A stretch of 42,744 nucleotides of DNA. Source: Acidithiobacillales bacterium SM1_46. GTDB lineage: Bacteria; Pseudomonadota; Gammaproteobacteria; Acidiferrobacterales; Sulfurifustaceae. Positions 7,616 through 21,007 of the stretch are shown one piece after another. The notes below the pieces were generated by a model, which was given only the letters and a program-made list of their open reading frames with translations, was not told where the DNA came from and did no database searches. The stretch spans positions 1 through 42,744 of the forward strand of contig LJVB01000024.1 in assembly GCA_001304215.1 (NCBI GenBank). The letters run 5' to 3'. Made by a program: the position numbers and the translations under genes. How positions within the stretch are numbered: the stretch's first letter is position 1; the number at the start of each line of letters is the position of its first letter.

Positions 7616-10177
7616 ATGAAAACGAATTTGCGAGACTACGCGATGTCCGGTATCTCGGGTCTTTCCTTCGTGGCGCGCGTCACGTTGTTTGCCGTAGCGG
7701 TGAGTGCACAGGCGCTGGCGGCCGAAGTACAGTCGCTTGCCTGGGAAGGCCAGGGCGATGCAGCCGCGCTGCGGATAAAAATAGCGGGCGATGCTGCGGC
7801 TAGCACCGAGGTCCTCGACGGCGGCCAGCGTCTTCGCATTGTGCTCGGTGGTGCCACCATGGGCGCCGCGGTAAACGAGCTTGGAGGCCAGGGTCGGGTC
7901 AAGGGTGTCTATCCCTACCTTGCAGAAAGCGGTCAGGCGGTTCATGTGGATTTGTTGTTGAGCGAGCCCGGTGTTTTGGCGCTTGCTCCCTCACAGGACG
8001 GCTACCGCGCTGTCGTGAAGACCGATGTGGCCACGACTACTGCTGCGACCGCGACAGCGGCCGCCACCCCCAGTGCGGCTGCTGCGCCTGCGCCAAAGAA
8101 GGTTGTATTGCAGGATATTATCTACTCAAAACTCGCAGGCGACAGGATTCAAATCACGCTCAAAATGTCGGGTCCGGTGCCCGAGCCGCGGACGTTCAGC
8201 ATCACGAACCCGGCTCGCGTATCTCTGGATTTCAGTGATGTTCGGGTCGGCATGGACAAGAAGACGGTTACGATCAAGCAGGGCGCTGTTACCAGCGTGA
8301 CCGCGGTCGAAGCGGAAGGTCGCTCGCGCGTAGTACTGAGCCTGATCAAGTCTGTCCCCTACACGACCGGCACAAGCGGGAACAATTTTATCATCACTGT
8401 TGATACACCAACTTCTGCTATTGCCGCTGCCGAGCAGCCGAAGACCACGCACTTCGCCACCACCCAAAAGACTGGAAAATTCAGCCTCAAGAATATCGAC
8501 TTCCGACGTGGGGCGCAGGGTGACGGGAAAATCATTATTACCTTGTCTGATCCAGCAGTCGGAATCGATGTCCGCGAGCAGGCCGGCGAAATCATGCTCG
8601 ACTTCCTAAACACATCTGTGCCGGCGGAATTGCAGCGTCGTCTGGACGTGGTGGATTTTGCCACTCCAGTTCAGACGATCGACACTTCCGTGCGCGGAAA
8701 AAACACCCGCATGGTGATCGTGCCGAGAGGCAAGTACGAACATGTCGCCTATCAGGCGGGAAATGTTTTCACCGTCAGCATCAAGCCGATCATCGAGACG
8801 CCGGACGCCAAAAAGGTCGATGAGTTCGGCTACTCGGGCGAGAAGTTGTCGCTCAATTTCCAGAATATCGACGTGCGTGCGGCACTTCAGGTGCTGGCCG
8901 ATTTCACGGGCCTCAACTTCGTAGTGAGCGATACGGTCAAGGGAAGCCTGACGCTGCGCCTCAAAGACGTACCTTGGGATCAGGCCCTCGATATTATCGT
9001 TGACGCCAAGAATCTTGCCGTCCGCAAGAAGGGTAACGTCGTAGCAGTCGCCCCGGCAGCTGAAGTCGCCGCAAAGGAAAAAGCGGCACTCGAGGCGACG
9101 AAATCAGTCCTGGAACTCGAGCCGCTCACATCCGAGCTGATCCAGATCAACTACGCCAAGGCGTCGGAAATTGCCACGTTGCTCAAGTCGATCAAGCCCG
9201 TTGGTACTCTGGTGTCGGCTCAAGAGCACCCGGTTTTTGGTGCACAGGCGACTGGTCGACCGGACGCCCAGGCATCGGCAAGCAATTCCCTTCTTTCGCC
9301 GCGTGGTCAGGTTACCGTCGACACGCGCAGCAACTCAATCCTTGTCCAGGATACAGCGGCAAAAATTCGCGAAATTCGCAAGCTGATTGCCCAGCTCGAT
9401 CAGCCAGTGCGCCAGGTAATGATCGAGACGCGACTGGTAGAGGCACGAAGCGACTTCGCGCGCACTCTCGGCGTGCGTTTGGGTGGCTACGGTCAAAACA
9501 CCACGAGTAACGGAACAGGCGTGGTCCGAACCGGGCGAATGGAAGTGTTGGACCAGTTCTACAACAGCAATACTTTCGAGATTCTGCCCGGGGGGCTCAA
9601 TGTCAATCTTCCTTCCGGCGGCATCGGCGATTTCTCGCCAGCCGGTATCACACTTTCCTTCCTGACCGGTTCGAATATGCTTAATCTAGAGTTGACTGCG
9701 CTCGAGCAGGAAGGAACCGGCAAGATCATTGCCAGTCCGCGCCTGATTACCGCGAACCAGCAAAAAGCTACCATCGAGCAAGGCCAGGAACGCGTTTTCA
9801 CCACAAGCGTCCTCGGTGTCGGTCAGGTGATTACCAAGAAAGCGACCCTGAAGCTCGATGTAACGCCGCGGATCACGCCGGATGATCGCGTCAGCATGGA
9901 TGTCGATATCACCAAGGACGATTTCGCGGATGCAACGGCTGGCCTGTTGAACGTCAAGCAGATCAAGACACAGGTGCTCCTGGATAACGGCGAAACCGTG
10001 GCGATCGGGGGCATTTACACGCAGGACAAGCTCGATACGATTACCAAGGTGCCGTTCCTGGGCGATCTACCGTTGCTTGGCTGGCTGTTCAAGAACAAGG
10101 CGAATCAGGACACCAAGACCGAGTTGTTGATCTTCCTGACGCCGCGCATCCTCTCCGAGAAGATCGCCGTGCGCTGA
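7616..10177 (+). CDS. pilQ: Type IV pilus secretin PilQ
   Basis: Outer-membrane secretin through which the pilus fibre passes, 853 aa with the start chosen here. The ORF track begins at 7553, inside pilP, but ATG 7616 gives a proper Sec signal peptide (...FAVAVSAQALA, then AEVQSL). AMIN-type peptidoglycan-binding beta domains occupy about residues 35-370, separated by an Ala/Thr-rich linker (TTTAATATAAATPSAAAA). A short secretin N0 domain (KLSLNFQNIDVRAALQVLADFTG) and N1 domain follow, then the secretin core from about 610 to the end, including the signature GETVAIGGIYTQ and VPFLGDLPLLGWLFK. The gene ends the pil operon before a hairpin. Confidence 0.96.
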   Translation: MKTNLRDYAMSGISGLSFVARVTLFAVAVSAQALAAEVQSLAWEGQGDAAALRIKIAGDAAASTEVLDGGQRLRIVLGGATMGAAVNELGGQGRVKGVYPYLAESGQAVHVDLLLSEPGVLALAPSQDGYRAVVKTDVATTTAATATAAATPSAAAAPAPKKVVLQDIIYSKLAGDRIQITLKMSGPVPEPRTFSITNPARVSLDFSDVRVGMDKKTVTIKQGAVTSVTAVEAEGRSRVVLSLIKSVPYTTGTSGNNFIITVDTPTSAIAAAEQPKTTHFATTQKTGKFSLKNIDFRRGAQGDGKIIITLSDPAVGIDVREQAGEIMLDFLNTSVPAELQRRLDVVDFATPVQTIDTSVRGKNTRMVIVPRGKYEHVAYQAGNVFTVSIKPIIETPDAKKVDEFGYSGEKLSLNFQNIDVRAALQVLADFTGLNFVVSDTVKGSLTLRLKDVPWDQALDIIVDAKNLAVRKKGNVVAVAPAAEVAAKEKAALEATKSVLELEPLTSELIQINYAKASEIATLLKSIKPVGTLVSAQEHPVFGAQATGRPDAQASASNSLLSPRGQVTVDTRSNSILVQDTAAKIREIRKLIAQLDQPVRQVMIETRLVEARSDFARTLGVRLGGYGQNTTSNGTGVVRTGRMEVLDQFYNSNTFEILPGGLNVNLPSGGIGDFSPAGITLSFLTGSNMLNLELTALEQEGTGKIIASPRLITANQQKATIEQGQERVFTTSVLGVGQVITKKATLKLDVTPRITPDDRVSMDVDITKDDFADATAGLLNVKQIKTQVLLDNGETVAIGGIYTQDKLDTITKVPFLGDLPLLGWLFKNKANQDTKTELLIFLTPRILSEKIAVR

Positions 10178-10206
10178 ACCTGGCTGTCCGGTACGCGGTT
10201 TCCCAA

Positions 10207-10230
10207 GCCCGGGCACCGACCCGGGCTTGC
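10207..10230 (+). terminator. Hairpin between pilQ and aroK
   Basis: Perfect 9-bp inverted repeat AAGCCCGGG / CCCGGGCTT with a 6-nt loop, 30 bp after the pilQ stop, followed by a poor T-tract (GCTTTG). It may attenuate rather than fully terminate, since aroK starts 35 bp further on. Confidence 0.5.
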
Positions 10231-10264
10231 TTTGTCTGGAGCCTGCTGGCATATCTGCCCCATC

Positions 10265-10807
10265 ATGACGCGGGTTGATAACGTATTTCTCGTTGGACCA
10301 ATGGGTGCTGGCAAGTCTACGATTGGACGCGCGCTGGCCACGCAGCTAGGCAAGCGTTTTGCCGACTGTGACCACGAAATCGAATTCCGCACGGGTGCCA
10401 GCATTCCGCTGATTTTTGAAATCGAGGGCGAAGAAGGCTTCCGTCGACGTGAGAGTTCGGTCTTGGATGAGCTCACGCGCGAAAACGGTTTGGTGCTCGC
10501 CACCGGCGGGGGCGTGGTGCTCGCCGAGGAGAATCGCCAGTTGCTCAAAGCCCGCGGTATTGTCATCTACCTGCAGGCGCCGATCGAGGTACTGGTGAAG
10601 CGCACCGCCCATGATCGGAACCGGCCACTCCTGGCCAACGTGGATCGTCGCAGCAAACTGATCGAGATCATGAAGGTGCGCGAACCGTTCTACCGCGAAG
10701 TGGCCGATATCGTCGTGAGCAGCGGCGGCCGACCGGCGTCCGCAGTCGTTCGTGACATTGTGAAACAGCTGAAGGATCTGTCAGGTGATGCAAGAACTGC
10801 AGGTTGA
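10265..10807 (+). CDS. aroK: Shikimate kinase
   Basis: Phosphorylates shikimate at the 3-hydroxyl with ATP in the pathway to chorismate; cytoplasmic, 180 aa. The Walker A loop [11 protein letters not shown] is near the N-terminus, followed by the shikimate-binding DCDHEIE and FRRRESSVL, and the TGGGVVL motif; the lid region HDRNRPLL is present. I prefer ATG 10265 over the TTG at 10232 in the ORF track because [14 protein letters not shown] gives the family-typical start. The gene overlaps aroB, the next but one step's neighbour in the same pathway. Confidence 0.95.
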   Translation: MTRVDNVFLVGPMGAGKSTIGRALATQLGKRFADCDHEIEFRTGASIPLIFEIEGEEGFRRRESSVLDELTRENGLVLATGGGVVLAEENRQLLKARGIVIYLQAPIEVLVKRTAHDRNRPLLANVDRRSKLIEIMKVREPFYREVADIVVSSGGRPASAVVRDIVKQLKDLSGDARTAG

Positions 10808-11873
10808 ACTCGGGGCGCGGAGCTATCCGATCTATGTGGGACCCGGCCTATTAGGCCAGGTCGATCTAGTGAACCGGCACGTGAGCGGCTCCCGTGTGGC
10901 GATCGTCACGAATGAAACCATCGCGCCGCTCTATCTCGCGCAGTTGAAGGCACAGCTGGCGCGGTTCCGGCCAATCGAAGTGGTCCTGCCGGATGGCGAA
11001 CAGTACAAGACCCTGAAAGTGCTGGATCACATATTCACGGCATTGCTAGAGGCACATTGCGACCGAAGGACTACGGTTATTGCGCTTGGTGGTGGTGTGG
11101 TAGGAGATATGGCGGGCTTCGCTGCCGCTGTCTACCAGCGCGGTATTTCTTTTATCCAGGTCCCTACTACCCTGCTTTCGCAGGTGGACTCCTCAGTTGG
11201 GGGCAAGACCGGCGTCAACCATCTACTCGGCAAGAACATGATTGGTGCCTTTCACCAACCGCGTGCAGTGGTGATCGACACCGACACCCTCGCCACGCTT
11301 CCCGATCGCGAACTCTCCGCCGGCCTAGCAGAAGTCATCAAGTATGGGTTGATACGCGATCCTGAATATCTGTTGTGGCTCGAGCGGAACACGGATCGAC
11401 TGCTGGCGCGCGATTCGGCCACGCTGACCGAGGCAATTATCCGCTCCTGCCGACATAAGGCCGAGGTAGTTGCCGCCGATGAAACCGAAACGGGCCAGCG
11501 CGCTCTGCTAAATCTTGGCCACACCTTCGGCCATGCGATCGAAACCGGAATGGGGTACGGCGCGTGGTTACATGGCGAGGCAGTCGCCGTCGGTATGGTC
11601 ATGGCTGCCGATCTCTCGCACCGTCTCGGATGGCTTTCCGGGCATGACGTCGCGCGGATAGAGGCGCTCGTTCGTTGTGCCCGGCTACCGGTGCGCGCCC
11701 CGTCGGCGATTTCGCCGGCACGCTTCCTTGAATTGATGAGCGTCGACAAGAAGGCAATCAACGGGCACATACGTCTGATATTGCTGAAGGCGATCGGCCA
11801 GGCCGTGATAGTGGATGACTGCCCGTCAGCAGCACTTGAGGCGACATTGACGGCGATGCGCGACCCAGTATGA
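10785..11873 (+). CDS. aroB: 3-dehydroquinate synthase
   Basis: Converts DAHP to 3-dehydroquinate in the shikimate pathway using NAD and a divalent metal; about 362 aa, normal length. Motifs are [19 protein letters not shown] (NAD and phosphate binding), [20 protein letters not shown] (active site), and [12 protein letters not shown] and [11 protein letters not shown] (metal-binding His). The start is GTG 10785 or ATG 10788; an AAGGA at 10772-10776 is better spaced for GTG. It overlaps aroK by about 20 bp and its stop overlaps the dgt start (ATGA), indicating a tightly packed operon. Confidence 0.96.
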   Translation: MMQELQVELGARSYPIYVGPGLLGQVDLVNRHVSGSRVAIVTNETIAPLYLAQLKAQLARFRPIEVVLPDGEQYKTLKVLDHIFTALLEAHCDRRTTVIALGGGVVGDMAGFAAAVYQRGISFIQVPTTLLSQVDSSVGGKTGVNHLLGKNMIGAFHQPRAVVIDTDTLATLPDRELSAGLAEVIKYGLIRDPEYLLWLERNTDRLLARDSATLTEAIIRSCRHKAEVVAADETETGQRALLNLGHTFGHAIETGMGYGAWLHGEAVAVGMVMAADLSHRLGWLSGHDVARIEALVRCARLPVRAPSAISPARFLELMSVDKKAINGHIRLILLKAIGQAVIVDDCPSAALEATLTAMRDPV

Positions 11874-12981
11874 ACCTGGCGCCGTATGCGGTGTGCGCGG
11901 CCAACTCGCGCGGGCGTCGCTTGGCCGAGCAACCGCCTGCTTACCGATCCGAATTCCAGCGCGATCGTGATCGCATCATCCACAGCGCGGCGTTTCGCCG
12001 GCTCGAGTACAAGACCCAGGTCTTCATCAATCACGAGGGTGATCTGTTTCGAACGCGGCTCACCCACTCGATTGAGGTGGCGCAAATCGCACGCAGCATC
12101 GCGCGCGCGCGCTCGCGCACGATCTCGGGCACACACCGTTTGGACACTCCGGCCAGGAGGCGCTAAACGAGTGCATGCGCGAGCACGGCGGTTTCGAGCA
12201 CAATCTGCAGTCGCTACGTGTCGTGGATCTGTTGGAGGAGCGCTATGCGGAATTTCCCGGGCTCAATCTCACGTTCGAGACGCGCGAGGGTATTCTCAAG
12301 CACTGCTCGGCCAAGAATGCCCGTGCGCTCGGCGAACTCGGGCAGCGCTTTCTCGACCGAACCCAGCCGAGCCTCGAGGCACAGCTCGTCAACTTGGCCG
12401 ACGAGATTGCCTACAACCATCACGACGTCGACGACGGGTTGCGCGCTGGCCTCATAACCATCGAGGCGTTATGTGACACCGCGTTGTTCGGTGCCGAATA
12501 TCAAGCTGTGATACGCCAGTATCCGGCTCTCGCGCCGCGCCGAGTAGTTTACGAAACTCTGCGTCGAATGATTGGGCGGGTGGTGACCGATCTGATCGAA
12601 ACCAGCGGCCAGCAAGTCGCGGCGGCCGAAATAGCGGACATCGATGGTGTGCGAAGCTATCGCGAGCCACTAATCATCTATAGCGACGACGTGCGTGAGC
12701 AGACTTTGGAGCTGAAGCAGTTCCTGCGACAGCGGCTCTACGCACATCCTCAGGTTCGCGGAAAGATGTCCGAGGCGGTGAAGTTGATTCATGCGTTGTA
12801 TGACGCGTTTACGGGAGATACTCGCAACTTGCCACCGCAATATCAGGAGAAACTTGCTCAGCCGGCTTACGAGGGGCGAGCAGGGCAGGCACGACTCGTG
12901 GCCGACTACATCGCCGGGATGACAGACCGCTTCGCGGTGCGTGAGTACAATCGACTGTTCAGCGCCGCCGAGCTCGTCTGA
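11870..12981 (+). pseudogene. dgt: dGTP triphosphohydrolase-like HD protein, frameshifted with an internal deletion
   Basis: HD-domain deoxynucleotide triphosphohydrolase split into two frames. Frame 1 (11870-12166) gives the family N-terminus [22 protein letters not shown] and [18 protein letters not shown]. Frame 2 then reads [31 protein letters not shown] and continues to 12981 (track ORF 12175-12981), including LADEIAYNHHDVDD. About a dozen residues expected between SIARA and LAHDLGH are missing, and the frame shifts at a GC-dinucleotide run (12101-12118, gcgcgcgcgcgctcgcgc). The metal ligands in THS, HD and the distal ADE are all still encoded, but not in one frame. This is either a true pseudogene or a collapsed GC repeat in the assembly. 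Confidence 0.85.
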
Positions 12982-13020
12982 TACCCGCATTAGTTCAGAT
13001 TGGGGCGCAGCACTGCTGCG

Positions 13021-13049
13021 TTGAACCCCTCCAGCCCCCTCGGTATACT
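13021..13049 (+). promoter_or_regulatory. Putative sigma-70 promoter of gltBD
   Basis: TTGAAC (13021-13026), 17-bp spacer, TATACT (13044-13049). This is close to consensus with ideal spacing. Transcription would start near 13056, giving a leader of about 126 nt before gltB. Confidence 0.65.
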
Positions 13050-13091
13050 CCTTCCCCCTTTGCGCGCTCGGTTCAAGCGTAAGTATCGGTT

Positions 13092-13159
13092 TCCCTAGGG
13101 ATTTCTTTCGTTCCCCGGGAGGTCCCGCGAAGGATCCGTCGGCCAGTTTGGCCGGGAAC
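13092..13159 (+). promoter_or_regulatory. Structured gltB leader (nested inverted repeats)
   Basis: Within the predicted leader there is a 10-bp perfect palindrome TCCCTAGGGA (13092-13101). A long-range pair follows, GTTCCCCGG (13110-13118) with CCGGGAAC (13152-13159). Next to it is a short hairpin CGGCCA-gtt-TGGCCG (13140-13154) that overlaps and would compete with the long-range stem. The ribosome-binding site GAAGGG (13168-13173) lies just downstream. Mutually exclusive stems next to a ribosome-binding site suggest possible RNA-level control; this is inference. Confidence 0.35.
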
Positions 13160-13181
13160 AGTCAGACGAAGGGCCAATACC

Positions 13182-17724
<4,543 letters not shown>

Positions 17725-17732
<8 letters not shown>

Positions 17733-19170
17733 GGCGACCGGCTTTATGGAATTCCACAGGGCAAAACAGCCTTATCGCCCGGTCACCGAGCGCCTGCACG
17801 ACTGGAAACAGGTCATGCGCTCGTACGACGACCCTGAGCTGAAGCACCAGGGCGCACGTTGCATGGACTGCGGGGTACCCTTTTGTCATCAGGGCTGTCC
17901 ACTTGGCAATCTTATCCCGGACTGGAACGATCTCGTCTTCCGTGGCCACTGGCGCGAGGCAATCGAGCGGTTGCACGCCACCAATAACTTTCCTGAGTTC
18001 ACCGGCACGCTCTGTCCGGCCCCCTGCGAGGGTGCCTGCGTGCTGGGCATCAACGATGATCCGGTCACAATCAAGGCGATTGAGCTTGCCATCATCGATC
18101 ACGCGTTCGAAGCAGGCTGGGTACGGGCGGAGCCGCCGCGCAGAGAGACAGGCAAGCGCGTGGCGGTCGTTGGGTCCGGTCCCGCGGGTCTCGCGGCGGC
18201 CCAGCAGCTGCGCCGCGTCGGACATGCCGTTACGGTGTTCGAGCGCGACGACCGGATTGGCGGCCTGATGCGCTACGGCATCCCGGAATTCAAGATGGAA
18301 AAGCGCGTACTCGATCGGCGCTTGGAGCAGATGCGCTCCGAGGGTGTGGTGTTCAAGCCCAATGCGCACGTAGGCGTCGATGTGGCGACGGAAGATCTGC
18401 GGCGCAGCTTTGATGCGGTGCTGCTCGCGGGCGGTGCCTGCGCCGCGCGCGACCTCCCAGTTCCCGGCCGCGAACTGAAGGGCATTCATCTCGCGATGGA
18501 ATATCTTGCTCAATCGAATCGCCGTTGCGAGGGCGACGCCGTCGCGCCGGAGCACGCCATCACCGCGAACGGCAAGCACGTCGTGATCATCGGCGGCGGT
18601 GACACCGGGGCGGATTGCCTTGGCACGGCGCATCGCCAAGGCGCGGCGTCGGTGCACCAGCTCGAGATCGGCGAACGACCGCCCGATACGCGTTCACCGC
18701 GAAATCCCTGGCCGCAATATCCGTTTGTCTATCGAGTAGCGTCCGCTCATGAAGAGGGCGGCGAGCGCCTGTTTGCCGTGTCCACGCGCCGGTTCCTCGG
18801 CGATGCCAATGGCCATGTCACCGGTCTGGAGCTCGTTCGGGTGAAGCAGGACTTCCAGCACGGGCGCCTCGTCTTCAACGAGCTGCCCGGCAGCGAATTC
18901 ACGCTGCCTTGCGATTTGGCATTGCTTGCCATTGGTTTCGCCGGTCCGCAGAAGCCTGGCATGCTGGAGCAACTCGGGGTCAAGTTCACAGATCGCGGAA
19001 ATGTCTGGCGCGATGAGAACTGGATGACCAGCGTGCCGGGCGTGTTCACGGCCGGCGATATGCAACGCGGCCAGTCCCTGATCGTCTGGGCGCTCGCCGA
19101 AGGTCGCTCCGCCGCCCGTGGCATCGACCGCTACCTCATGGGCGGCTCGGATCTTCCGGCTCCGCTCTAA
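17725..19170 (+). CDS. gltD: Glutamate synthase (NADPH) small subunit
   Basis: Flavoprotein subunit that passes electrons from NADPH via FAD and two 4Fe-4S clusters to GltB; 481 aa. The N-terminal cluster-binding cysteines are in [18 protein letters not shown] and [14 protein letters not shown]. The first dinucleotide fold is [17 protein letters not shown] (FAD) and the second is [15 protein letters not shown] (NADPH). The C-terminal [18 protein letters not shown] motif completes the FAD site. The start overlaps the end of gltB, and a strong terminator follows directly. Confidence 0.97.
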
Positions 19171-19177
19171 GGCTTGC

Positions 19178-19217
19178 GGCGCGCGTGAGTGTACACACCG
19201 GAGCGCGCGCCCTTTTT
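19178..19217 (+). terminator. Rho-independent terminator after gltD
   Basis: Perfect 8-bp GC stem GGCGCGCG (19178-19185) / CGCGCGCC (19204-19211), with an 18-nt loop that contains the palindrome GTGTACAC. It is followed one base later by TTTTT (19213-19217). It lies 8 bp past the gltD stop and before hemE. Confidence 0.8.
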
Positions 19218-19245
19218 AACAACGGGTGTCCGGCCGGACCTTCGC

Positions 19246-20310
19246 ATGAGTGACCTCAAGAATGATCGTCTACTGCGTGCCCTGCGGCGCGAGCCGGTAG
19301 ACGTCACCCCGGTCTGGATCATGCGCCAAGCGGGGCGCTACCTGCCTGAGTACCGTGCCACGCGTGAGCGCGCCGGCGATTTCCTCACGCTCTGCCAGAC
19401 TCCCGAACTCGCCTGCGAGGTAACACTCCAGCCGCTTCGCCGTTTCCCCCTGGACGCAGCCATCTTGTTTTCGGACATTCTTACCATCCCGGACGCCATG
19501 GGGCTTGGACTGGAGTTTGCGGAGGGAGAGGGACCGCGCTTTCGCCATCCCGTCCGTAGCGCTGACGCCATTGCGCGGCTTGGTGTGCCCGATCCGGAAA
19601 CCGAGCTGCGCTACGTGATGGACGCAGTGCGGCTCATTCGCCGCGAACTGGCTGGCACCGTCCCGCTGATCGGCTTCGCCGGCAGCCCGTGGACACTCGC
19701 TACCTACATGGTCGAGGGGGGATCGAGTCGCGATTTCACCGAGATCAAGCGCATGTTGTTCGACGAGCCGACGCTCGTGCACCAGCTGCTTGACGTGGTG
19801 ACGCGGGCCATCGAGCTCTACCTGCGCGCCCAGATCGCGGCCGGTGCCCAGGCGGTGATGGTGTTTGATACCTGGGGCGGCGTGCTGACGCCGCGCGACT
19901 ACCGGGAATTCTCCCTGGCGTACATGCGCCGCATTGTCGCAGAACTCGCCAGCAAACCGGACCGCCCCAATGTCCCGATCATACTTTTTACCAAGAACGG
20001 TGGGGCATGGATTGAGGCAATGGCCGAGACCGGTTGTGACGCGCTGGGGCTCGACTGGACGATCGACATTGGTGAGGCACGCCGGCGGGTGGGCACGCAT
20101 GTGGCGCTGCAAGGCAACATGGATCCGTCGGTGCTTTACGCTTCGCCCGCCCGCATACGCACGGAGGTCGCCGCAGTACTGGCTGCTTACGGTGAGGGCA
20201 GTGGGCACGTCTTCAATCTTGGGCACGGCATACATCCCCAAATCGACCCGGAGCATGTGTCTGCTTGTGTCGACGCGGTGCACGAACTGTCAGTGCCCTA
20301 TCATCGGTAG
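19246..20310 (+). CDS. hemE: Uroporphyrinogen III decarboxylase
   Basis: Decarboxylates the four acetate side chains of uroporphyrinogen III to give coproporphyrinogen III in haem synthesis; cytoplasmic, 354 aa with the start chosen here. The signature [17 protein letters not shown] (substrate-binding Arg residues) is at about residues 21-37, followed by [16 protein letters not shown] (catalytic Asp) and [17 protein letters not shown]. The C-terminus [19 protein letters not shown] is typical. ATG 19246 ([14 protein letters not shown]) is chosen over the track start at 19189, which lies inside the gltD terminator. Confidence 0.97.
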   Translation: MSDLKNDRLLRALRREPVDVTPVWIMRQAGRYLPEYRATRERAGDFLTLCQTPELACEVTLQPLRRFPLDAAILFSDILTIPDAMGLGLEFAEGEGPRFRHPVRSADAIARLGVPDPETELRYVMDAVRLIRRELAGTVPLIGFAGSPWTLATYMVEGGSSRDFTEIKRMLFDEPTLVHQLLDVVTRAIELYLRAQIAAGAQAVMVFDTWGGVLTPRDYREFSLAYMRRIVAELASKPDRPNVPIILFTKNGGAWIEAMAETGCDALGLDWTIDIGEARRRVGTHVALQGNMDPSVLYASPARIRTEVAAVLAAYGEGSGHVFNLGHGIHPQIDPEHVSACVDAVHELSVPYHR

Positions 20311-20325
20311 GTATTCTGGCGCCTG

Positions 20326-20745
20326 ATGAGCGATTTGCCGCGCTGCGCTTTTGAAAAGCCCATCCTGAGTGCGCAGTGCCGCTGCCCGCTTGCCGCGCGC
20401 TCGGCGATCGGCGAGACACTCCGCGTACGTTGCCAGTCCGAGGCTGCGTCCAGCAGGTGCTTCGTTCTGCGCAACCTGCTGCGCGACAAGGCGCGTTTTG
20501 CGCTCAAGGTTACCGATACCCGTGGCAAAATGCCGTTTGGCAAGGAGCTGCGCGTCATGCTGGGTGGCTTGGCCGGACTGGCCGAAGTGCTTGGGGTGCC
20601 GGGCGGCAACCGCGATATCGACGCGCTGGTGCGTATGGCGCAGCAGCAGTATGGAGACCTTGCGCACCTGCCATTCGAAAAGCTGGTGCGTCAAATCGCC
20701 GCCACCCAACCGCGCAGGCGCAGCGGACCGGGTAGCCCCCCTTAG
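20326..20745 (+). CDS. Conserved cysteine-rich unknown protein downstream of hemE
   Basis: A 139-aa soluble protein beginning MSDLPRCAFEKPILSAQCRCP. The N-terminal 45 residues hold five cysteines (7, 18, 20, 36, 45; pattern C-x10-CxC-x15-C-x8-C), which could bind a metal or an iron-sulfur cluster. The middle (KVTDTRGKMPFGKELRVMLGGLAGLAEVLG) and the helical end (DIDALVRMAQQQYGDLAHLPFEKLVRQI) look like a folded domain. The gene starts only 15 bp after hemE, so it is probably co-transcribed. I do not recognise a characterised family. The two other overlapping plus-strand ORFs are frame shadows. Confidence 0.75.
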   Translation: MSDLPRCAFEKPILSAQCRCPLAARSAIGETLRVRCQSEAASSRCFVLRNLLRDKARFALKVTDTRGKMPFGKELRVMLGGLAGLAEVLGVPGGNRDIDALVRMAQQQYGDLAHLPFEKLVRQIAATQPRRRSGPGSPP

Positions 20746-20762
20746 TCCCGGCGCGGCAGCTA

Positions 20763-20782
20763 ACAAACTCGCTGCAGTTTGT
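20763..20782 (+). terminator. Weak hairpin after the hemE operon
   Basis: Perfect 7-bp inverted repeat ACAAACT / AGTTTGT with a 6-nt loop, 18 bp past the cysteine-rich gene. The stem is AT-rich and no T-run follows, so it could equally be a protein-binding site. Confidence 0.3.
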
Positions 20783-21007
20783 GCGATAACCCTTTGACCA
20801 GCCTTCGGTGCAACATCCGCCTTACACCCTCGGTTGTGCGCACCCTGCCCGAAGGTTAGATTGCATCCAAGGGATGGAGAGAAGAACAAGCGGCGTGGCG
20901 TGGAGCGCCCGTGGTCAGGCCCCGCACTCTCATACATTTATAAGCGTTGACGAACCACGCAATAGTACAACGTGGCGCGCGCAGCCGTGCGCAGGGAGTT
21001 GATTGGG

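Noticed and set aside
19270-20283. 337-aa minus-strand ORF
   Set aside because: Antisense shadow of hemE; sequence rich in His/Arg/Gln with no domain.
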